Positions 59,256 to 64,000 of a stretch of 64,000 bases of DNA are shown here, piece after piece (position 1 is the first letter of the stretch; the number at the start of each line of letters is the position of its first letter). The notes under the pieces were generated by a model. The model had not been told where the DNA came from. It did no database searches and was given only the letters and a program-made list of their open reading frames with translations. The stretch spans positions 1-64,000 of the forward strand of contig DASWZV010000144.1 of assembly GCA_036407095.1 (NCBI GenBank), given 5' to 3'. The DNA is from Gp6-AA40 sp036407095 (GTDB taxonomy: Bacteria; Acidobacteriota; Vicinamibacteria; Vicinamibacterales; UBA2999). The translations under genes and the position numbers were made by a program.

Positions 59256-59720
59256 TCAGCCCTTGTAGTAGCCGACTCCGCAGTTCTGCCCAACGACCTT
59301 CGTATAGAAGGTGCGTTTCTCGAGCGGCTTGTCCGAGCCGGGACGAGGCCAGAAATAAGTCACCTCGTTGATCTTTCCTTCAGCGGCCGACTGCATGATC
59401 TCTTTCCCGACCGGATAGCCTTTCTTGCCGACGATGTCCTGCAGCTGTTCCCCCTTCAAGTACGGATGCGCTGTGATCACGCCGTCCGAGGCGTTGGCGC
59501 AGAAGACGTAGAGGTCGCGATCCTTGAAGCCCCCATCTCCCTTGTTGAACATCTCGAGGGCTTTCTCTTTGTTCTGCTTCAACGCAGTCACGGCTCTGTC
59601 GAGCATCGCCCTGGCATCCTTTTCAGAACCAAATTGGGCTTGCGCTGTCTGGACTGACGCAGGTGTGAACAGGGCCAGCATCGCGGCCTGTCCGATGGCG
59701 AGTGCGAGATGGCGCACCAT
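59256..59720 (-). CDS. Periplasmic single-Cache-domain protein
   Basis: The 154-residue protein has a signal peptide (AIGQAAMLALFTPASVQTAQ) and an sCache_2-like sensor domain: ARAMLDRAVTALKQNKEKAL, MFNKGDGGFKDRDLYVFCAN, DGVITAHPYLKGEQLQDIVG, KKGYPVGKEIMQSAAEGKIN, EVTYFWPRPGSDKPLEKRTF. Free Cache proteins bind small ligands in the periplasm and may feed separate receptors. GGAGG supports ATG 59720. It lies 54 bp after the TonB gene, probably in the same unit. Confidence 0.87.
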   Translation of the reverse strand: MVRHLALAIGQAAMLALFTPASVQTAQAQFGSEKDARAMLDRAVTALKQNKEKALEMFNKGDGGFKDRDLYVFCANASDGVITAHPYLKGEQLQDIVGKKGYPVGKEIMQSAAEGKINEVTYFWPRPGSDKPLEKRTFYTKVVGQNCGVGYYKG

Positions 59721-59774
59721 GGCTTCCTCCGTGCGCACCTTGTGTTGAGCCCTCCACCATACACCCGTTCATCA

Positions 59775-60431
59775 CTAGTTGCTCGGGGTAAACCCGACCG
59801 TGACGGTCATGACGATAGGGACGGGGTGACCGTTGAGCAGCGTCGGCGTGAAGCGCCACTGCTTCACCGCCTCCACAGCCGCTCGATCGAACAGCGGATC
59901 GGAACGGAGCACGCTGACCTCTCGAACCGATCCGTCCTCAGCGATGACCGTTTGCAGGATGACCAGTCCTCCCTTGCGCGCGGCGAGTGGAATGGCTGGA
60001 TAGATCGGCGTGACGTGCACGAGCTTCCTCGGCGCTTGAATGATGCTGTCGACACGCACGGGCTCCTTCAATCCCTGCGGCGTCAGTGGCGGCGGGGGAA
60101 TCGGGTCGCCACCGTTCGAGCCGATGCCAGACGGAATGCCCGTCGGACCGGGGACGTCGTCGACGCCGAGCGCAGCGGCTGGTTCGATCGGAGGCTCCTG
60201 TTGTACGCCATCGGGCGGCTCGATTGGTATCTGGCTCGGCGTTGGTACTGTCGCAGTGCGCTGGGGTGCGCCTACAGCCGGAAGCTCGGGAAACTCCGGA
60301 CGCACGATGATGAACGCCGTGGTGTGCGGCGGTGTCGGAAGTTCGTCGGTGGCAAACGCCGGCGCGATGTACGCCGCGGCGATCACGGCGACGTGCGCGA
60401 TTACCGAGGCGATGAGCGTATAGGTCCGCAT
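59775..60431 (-). CDS. TonB-family energy transducer
   Basis: The 218-residue protein has an N-terminal membrane anchor (MRTYTLIASVIAHVAVIAAA), a Pro-rich spacer (about 75-120: PIEPPDGVQQEPPIEPAAAL) and a TonB C-terminal domain (VTPIYPAIPLAARKGGLVIL; SVREVSVLRSDPLFDRAAVE; VKQWRFTPTLLNGHPVPIVM). It transmits proton-motive force to outer-membrane receptors, plausibly including the receptor at 53589-56273. No exbB/exbD lie nearby. GAGGAGG precedes the ATG. Confidence 0.9.
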   Translation of the reverse strand: MRTYTLIASVIAHVAVIAAAYIAPAFATDELPTPPHTTAFIIVRPEFPELPAVGAPQRTATVPTPSQIPIEPPDGVQQEPPIEPAAALGVDDVPGPTGIPSGIGSNGGDPIPPPPLTPQGLKEPVRVDSIIQAPRKLVHVTPIYPAIPLAARKGGLVILQTVIAEDGSVREVSVLRSDPLFDRAAVEAVKQWRFTPTLLNGHPVPIVMTVTVGFTPSN

Positions 60432-60510
60432 AGCCCTCCTCGTGGCGCGTGCGAAAGGACGCGCCCTTCAAGTGAAGGCCTCGCCGGCGGGCTTGGTAGA
60501 TGAGACACCG

Positions 60511-60560
60511 GAACCCTGAGAAGGTTCAGGGTTCAGAGTTCCGGTTCTGGTTCCCGTTCG
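60511..60560. repeat. GAACCCTGA/TCAGGGTTC hairpin
   Basis: GAACCCTGA (60511-60519) pairs perfectly with TCAGGGTTC (60526-60534), followed by more GTTC words. It lies between the PEBP and TonB genes. It is related to the words at 46296-46330. Confidence 0.8.
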
Positions 60561-60572
60561 CGCCGGCCTGGG

Positions 60573-61181
60573 TTATTTCGCGGGCTCGCTTCTGAAGCGG
60601 CCGACGTAGGCGGACTTTGCAACGGTCTTCCCGGCCATCGCTTTCAGCAGATCGTCGCGACTCGCGTTGGCAGGAAGATCGAGCTTCGCGTTGAGCGCGT
60701 AGAGTTCGAAGACGTAGTGGTGATATCGCGGACCTGCCGGCGCGCCCGGCCCCATGTACCCGGGCATACCTGTGATGTTGTTCCCCTGCACCGAACCTTC
60801 CGGCAGCTTGCCTTCGGGAATTCCACCGGCTGACGCCGGAATGTTCCACGCCATCCAGTGCAGCACGTCGCCAGTGCCACCCTGCAGTGCGACGTCGATG
60901 TCGTGGAAGATGATCGCGTAGCTGACTGTTCCCTCTGGCGCGCCGGTGAACTTGAATGCCGGCTGGACGCCGCCGCGTCCGGTGTACTTTGCCGGGACGA
61001 TGCCGCCGTCAGGGAACGCATCGGTCTGCATGAGGAGCGGCGGCAGATTGAATCCTCCGCGTCCGCCACCGGCGCCGCGCCCTGCACCACCGCCGCGCTC
61101 CTGCTGTTGCGCCGACATGCCCGCGCCGAGCGCCGTACACAGGACGAGCGCCACCATCGACAACAACCATCTGCTTCGCAT
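60573..61181 (-). CDS. PEBP / YbhB-YbcL Raf-kinase-inhibitor-like protein, exported
   Basis: The 202-residue protein has a signal peptide (MRSRWLLSMVALVLCTALGA), a Gly/Arg-rich linker (GGGAGRGAGGGRGGF) and the PEBP fold: PALF-like PAFKFTGAPEGTVSYAIIFH, HDIDVALQGGTGDVLHWMAW, NIPASAGGIPEGKLPEGSVQ, GPRYHHYVFELYALNAKLDL. Bacterial members bind phosphorylated ligands; the role is unclear. AAGGAG supports ATG 61181. A longer frame upstream runs through the candidate RNA region and is spurious. Confidence 0.9.
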   Translation of the reverse strand: MRSRWLLSMVALVLCTALGAGMSAQQQERGGGAGRGAGGGRGGFNLPPLLMQTDAFPDGGIVPAKYTGRGGVQPAFKFTGAPEGTVSYAIIFHDIDVALQGGTGDVLHWMAWNIPASAGGIPEGKLPEGSVQGNNITGMPGYMGPGAPAGPRYHHYVFELYALNAKLDLPANASRDDLLKAMAGKTVAKSAYVGRFRSEPAK

Positions 61182-61224
61182 GCATCTGCTCCTTGGTGCG
61201 CGTATCTTACGTGACGCACTTGTG

Positions 61225-61262
61225 AAAGTGGAAGAAGTGGAACGAGCCACTTTCCACTTGGC
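61225..61262. repeat. AAGTGGAA/TTCCACTT word hairpin
   Basis: GAAAGTGGAAGAAGTGG is partly complementary to CCACTTTCCACTTGG. It lies just upstream of the PEBP gene start and before the TTGACA of the candidate RNA promoter. Confidence 0.65.
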
Positions 61263-61263
61263 C

Positions 61264-61292
61264 TTGACACCTCTCCCCGACAGGCGTATTCG
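61264..61292 (+). promoter_or_regulatory. Candidate promoter of a plus-strand RNA
   Basis: TTGACA (61264-61269), 17 bases, TATTCG (61287-61292). The -35 is perfect and the -10 weaker. No protein gene follows on this strand before the terminator at 61482-61521. Confidence 0.45.
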
Positions 61293-61298
61293 TACCGT

Positions 61299-61521
61299 CA
61301 GCCACATCACTCGAGACGTGGAGGTTCGTATGGAGGAACCGCCGGGCTGATGAGGCGCGTCGACGGCTGACCCCTGATCACGGTCGCTGCCGAGGCGCGA
61401 AACGAAGGTCGAGTGAAAATTGAAAGGAATTGAAAGACCTGAATTCTGGCTCTCGCCAGAATGCGTGCTCCGGCACGCGAAACGCCCGACAAAGAGGAAC
61501 ATCCTCATGTCGGGCGTTTTT
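61299..61521 (+). ncRNA. Candidate structured small RNA
   Basis: Within the 403-bp gap 61182-61584, a predicted promoter is followed by about 220 bases ending in three successive hairpins: ATTCTGGC-TCTC-GCCAGAAT (61443-61462), GCGTGC-TCCG-GCACGC (61463-61478), and a 10-bp stem ACGCCCGACA/TGTCGGGCGT (61482-61517). The third has an inner GAGGA-ACA-TCCTC hairpin and ends in a T5 tract. A six-codon frame with GGAGG (ATG at 61330) lies near the 5' end. The arrangement resembles a regulatory RNA; no known family was matched by eye. Confidence 0.45.
61482..61521 (+). terminator. Intrinsic terminator with nested hairpin
   Basis: A ten-base-pair stem (61482-61491 with 61508-61517) encloses a second five-base-pair stem and ends with TTTTT on the plus strand. 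There is no plus-strand protein gene before it. Confidence 0.8.
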
Positions 61522-61540
61522 GCTTCAGGCTCGTTTCCTG

Positions 61541-61583
61541 ATTCGGGCCGCCCGAAGGCGGCCCCTACGTCTTCCTGATTCCT
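61541..61583. repeat. GGGCCGCC-CGAA-GGCGGCCC hairpin plus CTGATTCCTG words
   Basis: GATTCGGGCCGCCCGAAGGC GGCCCCTACG is a REP-like hairpin followed by CTTCCTGATTCCTG. It lies just downstream (in the minus-strand sense) of the second DUF6152 gene. Confidence 0.7.
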
Positions 61584-61584
61584 G

Positions 61585-62040
61585 CTAGTTGGCGGGCGCG
61601 CCCAGCACCTTCCCCGTCTTCTCGTTGCATCCACCTGTCGGCATGTGCGTGCCGCAGTGAATGATTGGTCCGCCTACCGCGCCCATCGGGCGGCCGTCGC
61701 GCAGGGGATGGAGTGTCACCGTCATGATCGTGCCCGGCGGGAAGCTCTCGACCGTCACGCCGTTGCGCGCCATTGCCGCGGCCGATCCGGTTTCCATTCC
61801 CCAGACCAGCGGTTTGCCGTTCTCGATCACCGGGGTCCCGTCGGGATTCAGCACTTCGAAAATCAACTGCGCATGATTGCTGCCAGGGATGAATCGCGTG
61901 AGCTTGCCGGTCATGACCTTGGTGACGGTCATGTTGTACATCGCGAACGAGTGATGCGAGAGCGCGGGCGCCGCCATCATCGCGCATGCGGCGATGACCG
62001 AGAGCGTGCCCGCGAGCCGGGCGTGTCGTGTCGTGGTCAT
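61585..62040 (-). CDS. DUF6152 family protein (module 2)
   Basis: The 151-residue protein has a signal peptide (LAGTLSVIAACAMMAAPALS) followed by HHSFAMYNMTVTKVMTGKLT, RFIPGSNHAQLIFEVLNPDG, PLVWGMETGSAAAMARNGVT and VESFPPGTIMTVTLHPLRDG. It shares the HHSF motif and OB-like pattern with 58824-59222, but the C-terminal tail GGPIIHCGTHMPTGGCNEKT adds two Cys. It starts one base after its partner's stop (TGA-A-ATG), so translation is coupled. Function unknown. Confidence 0.87.
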   Translation of the reverse strand: MTTTRHARLAGTLSVIAACAMMAAPALSHHSFAMYNMTVTKVMTGKLTRFIPGSNHAQLIFEVLNPDGTPVIENGKPLVWGMETGSAAAMARNGVTVESFPPGTIMTVTLHPLRDGRPMGAVGGPIIHCGTHMPTGGCNEKTGKVLGAPAN

Positions 62041-62041
62041 T

Positions 62042-63247
62042 TCAGTTCTCCGGTTTCTTCCAGCCTTTCTCGAAATGCTTCTCCCAGTTCTGTGCCCACG
62101 GGCGGCCGAAGTAATCGATATACCCATCATCGACGAACGTTGTCTGCGTGGGGCGGCCGTCGGGCCCGTTGACGATCGTGCTCTGCACGCGGCACTCGAC
62201 GAACGAGAAGCGGGTCTGCTGATCGTCCGGCGCCGCAACCCGTTCCCATGGCGTGACCGTGTGGAGCGGTCGCGTGAACGCCTCGGGATCGTAGAAGGTG
62301 GCATCCACAGTGATCGTCTTGCCGTCCGCGCTCGGCCTGAACACCTCGATCGTTTCCATCTTGTTGCTGAACTCGAACATCGAGTGTGAGAGCGTCCATC
62401 CCTGGACGTTCGAGGTCCATGCCACGAGCGTGTTGCCGTTCCAGAAGCCGACTGTTTCGCCGTACCACTGCGGTACTTTCTGCACGTGCGTGCGGCCGAT
62501 CAGCACGCGGCGCATCAGGTTGTCGGCGATGCCCGAGAGGAACTGCACCTGATGCGGCGTCATCATGATCTCGATCGGGCCGCCGAGCGTGAACTCTCCC
62601 CACCACCGCATGAACCCTTCGGGGTAGCAGAACGCCGCCATCCACTGTGGCGCGTTGCTCACCGCCTCGTGGTAGTTCATCTGCACCATGCGCGTCTGAT
62701 ACTCGGGCGTCAGCAGCGACAGCATCGTCGCAGTCTGGAGGTTGCGTCCGTAGAGCCATTGGTCCGCCTGACCGCGCCGCTGATACCACCCGTCCCACTC
62801 CGGCAGCGTCTGCCGCGTATGGACGGTCGGACCGCCGGCCTTCTTCGCTTCGGCCATCAGCGCCTGGTAATGTTCGGCGGCCGTCTTGTAGGGGTACGGG
62901 CTCACGATCTTCTCGACCGGATAGTCGAGATTGCAGTCGCCCCAGTGAGCGACGCGGTCGTCGCGCGACCACATGTCGGTGAGCTGACGCGGCGTGTTGC
63001 AGCGCGCATAGCGCTTGTCGGTCCACGACGCGCGATCGAAGTAGAAGTTCTTCGTCGTGAAGAGATCCACCTTGAGCGGCGTGACGCCGGCAGGCGGCGT
63101 TGTCGATGTGGGTGCCGCGGCGCGTCCGCGCCCGCCGCCGCGACCCCCACCACCCTGCTGTGCGACGACGCGATCGCTGAACGCAATGCCGATGGCCACA
63201 CAGCCCACCAGGGCCACGGTAGCTGCCGCCGTGCCGAACATACCCAT
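62042..63247 (-). CDS. Secreted protein paired with DUF6152 (module 2)
   Basis: The 401-residue exported protein has a signal peptide (MGMFGTAAATVALVGCVAIG) and a Gly/Arg-rich linker (GGGGRGGGRGRAAAP). Motifs are RYARCNTPRQLTDMWSRDDR, EGFMRWWGEFTLGGPIEIMM, TPHQVQFLSGIADNLMRRVL, WYGETVGFWNGNTLVAWTSN and GWTLSHSMFEFSNKMETIEV. The VGFWNGNTLV segment corresponds to GHWEGDTLV of module 1, so both modules share a protein family, but this one has about 150 extra N-terminal residues. GAGGAG supports ATG 63247. Confidence 0.82.
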   Translation of the reverse strand: MGMFGTAAATVALVGCVAIGIAFSDRVVAQQGGGGRGGGRGRAAAPTSTTPPAGVTPLKVDLFTTKNFYFDRASWTDKRYARCNTPRQLTDMWSRDDRVAHWGDCNLDYPVEKIVSPYPYKTAAEHYQALMAEAKKAGGPTVHTRQTLPEWDGWYQRRGQADQWLYGRNLQTATMLSLLTPEYQTRMVQMNYHEAVSNAPQWMAAFCYPEGFMRWWGEFTLGGPIEIMMTPHQVQFLSGIADNLMRRVLIGRTHVQKVPQWYGETVGFWNGNTLVAWTSNVQGWTLSHSMFEFSNKMETIEVFRPSADGKTITVDATFYDPEAFTRPLHTVTPWERVAAPDDQQTRFSFVECRVQSTIVNGPDGRPTQTTFVDDGYIDYFGRPWAQNWEKHFEKGWKKPEN

Positions 63248-63342
63248 GAAGACGTGCTCCTCGTATGTGACGCGAGATTGCAACTCGTGCCGAGTCGATA
63301 CGCTACCATGCCTCGCGAACACGGAGATCACGTGAGTCGTTA

Positions 63343-63495
63343 GGCCACGGAGATCACGAAGATCACGGAGGTCTAATGCCTGGTCTTCGTGTTTCGCGAG
63401 CCTCCAGACTCTATGATCTTGGTGATCCCCGTGGCCTTGACGCTCCGTGATCTTCGTGATCTCCGTGGCCCAAACACCCCGTGATCCCCGTGGCC
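63343..63495. repeat. Perfect 28-bp inverted repeat of GATCTTCGTGATCTCCGTG words
   Basis: 63343-63370 is the exact reverse complement of 63443-63470; between and after them are partial copies (GTGATCCCCGTGGCC at 63422-63436 and 63481-63495). It is the same family as 24371-24497. It fills the gap between the DUF6152-pair operon and the DUF3052 gene. Confidence 0.92.
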
Positions 63496-63513
63496 GATAG
63501 TAGGATCAAGCGC

Positions 63514-63915
63514 GTGGCTGGCTACTCCGGCACTCCGCTCGCAAAGAAGCTCGGGCTGAAGGACGACTACATCGTTCTCCTCAGTGGAGCACCCGATGGC
63601 TACCGCACGGTTCTCGATGCACCTCGATCGGTTCGCTTCGTCACCAAGGTGTCGAGCGCCGTGAATCTCGCGCAAGTCTTTTCGACCAGACGCGCGCAGC
63701 TCGCGCATGCGCTTGCCGGCTATCGTCAATCGCTCGCGCCCGATGCGGTCGTCTGGGTGTCGTGGCCGAAGAAGGCGTCGAACGTGCCGACCGATATCAC
63801 CGAAGACACTGTGCGCGAGATCGCGCTTCCGCTCGGCTTCGTCGACGTGAAGGTCTGCGCGGTGGACGATGTCTGGTCGGGGCTGAAGCTTGTGGTCCGG
63901 AAAGAGCTTCGGTGA
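63514..63915 (+). CDS. DUF3052 family protein
   Basis: The 133-residue cytoplasmic protein opens AGYSGTPLAKKLGLKDDYIV, then has VVWVSWPKKASNVPTDITED and IALPLGFVDVKVCAVDDVWS, followed by GLKLVVRKELR. All are hallmarks of DUF3052, a small family of unknown function. The GTG at 63514 was chosen: TAGGAT (63501-63506) lies seven bases upstream, and earlier in-frame GTGs fall within the intergenic repeat. Monocistronic. Confidence 0.85.
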   Translation: MAGYSGTPLAKKLGLKDDYIVLLSGAPDGYRTVLDAPRSVRFVTKVSSAVNLAQVFSTRRAQLAHALAGYRQSLAPDAVVWVSWPKKASNVPTDITEDTVREIALPLGFVDVKVCAVDDVWSGLKLVVRKELR

Positions 63916-63978
63916 GTCCTCCGTGTTCAGCGAGCGGGACTGCGCATCACACGAACGCCGACATCGGGAGTTGAGAGC

Positions 63979-64000
63979 GTGCCAGAAAGGCGACCTCTCG
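63979..64000 (+). CDS. Possible start of a gene cut by the right edge
   Basis: GGGAG (63966-63970) is followed after 8 bases by GTG opening MPERRPL before the window ends. Only seven codons are visible, so no identity can be given. Confidence 0.25.

Noticed and set aside
61353..61428. Hammerhead-ribozyme-like core (CTGATGAG ... GAAAC) inside the candidate RNA
   Set aside because: The first pair of stem II fits, but the next is G-G, and neither stem I nor stem III partners exist at the required positions, so the match is coincidental.

Overview
This is a 64 kb, GC-rich chromosomal window. Its gene content suggests the phylum Acidobacteriota, probably a Vicinamibacteria-like lineage. That is an inference from gene families, not a phylogenetic test: a PadR/ADOP-type permease pair, two DUF6152 modules, a carboxypeptidase-domain TonB-dependent receptor, a DUF1800/DUF1501 pair, PEN-type Ku, bacillithiol genes and a histidine operon. 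No rRNA, tRNA, CRISPR array, transposase, phage or plasmid gene was seen, so this looks like ordinary core and accessory chromosome.

Layout. 1-3.9 kb: ADOP permease (cut by the left edge) with its PadR repressor, Ku, a CsbD stress protein, a glycine-zipper envelope protein and an unannotated 49-residue membrane peptide. 3.9-9.2 kb: a GT4 glycosyltransferase/glycogen-debranching pair, a frameshifted small gene and a winged-helix/TPR regulator. 9.3-17.4 kb: secreted proteins, a penicillin-acylase-like hydrolase, an Ada-like repair protein, and FAD oxidoreductase-bshB1-bshA (bacillithiol). 17.5-24.3 kb: GT39 transferase, pteridine-reductase-like SDR, VOC protein, DUF1800-DUF1501, TIGR01777 epimerase. 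24.3-30.2 kb: a TetR-controlled YbhGFSR-type export operon with its promoter/operator visible. 30.3-39.9 kb: a membrane/DUF3108 fusion, a sugar dehydrogenase, a beta-barrel protein, a Ser/Thr kinase with an NTF2-like tail, and an AAA ATPase-MFS operon under two tandem palindromes. 40-46.5 kb: his operon with a His-rich leader peptide and attenuator, order hisL-I-G-D-C-B-H-(35-residue ORF)-F-A. 46.7-50.4 kb: lipoprotein, metK behind a SAM-II-like riboswitch, a CX5R phosphatase, a second glycine-zipper protein. 50.6-57.9 kb: two-component system, TonB-dependent receptor, ThiO-like oxidase, MerR regulator. 58-63.9 kb: two DUF6152 modules, Cache protein, TonB, PEBP protein, a candidate structured small RNA and DUF3052.

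Two genome-scale habits stand out. First, many first-in-operon genes lack a Shine-Dalgarno site and instead have a TANNNT-like -10 box exactly six bases before the start codon, which predicts leaderless mRNAs. Second, the gaps hold about a dozen families of hairpins whose arms are short tandem 'words' (for example TGCAAAA, or clusters reading GATCTTCGTGATCTCCGTG). They usually abut stop codons and sometimes run into coding sequence (hisA C-terminus, the TPR regulator, the acylase). These repeats, the his leader, the coupled 35-residue ORF between hisH and hisF, and the candidate RNA at 61.3-61.5 kb are the items most worth following up.
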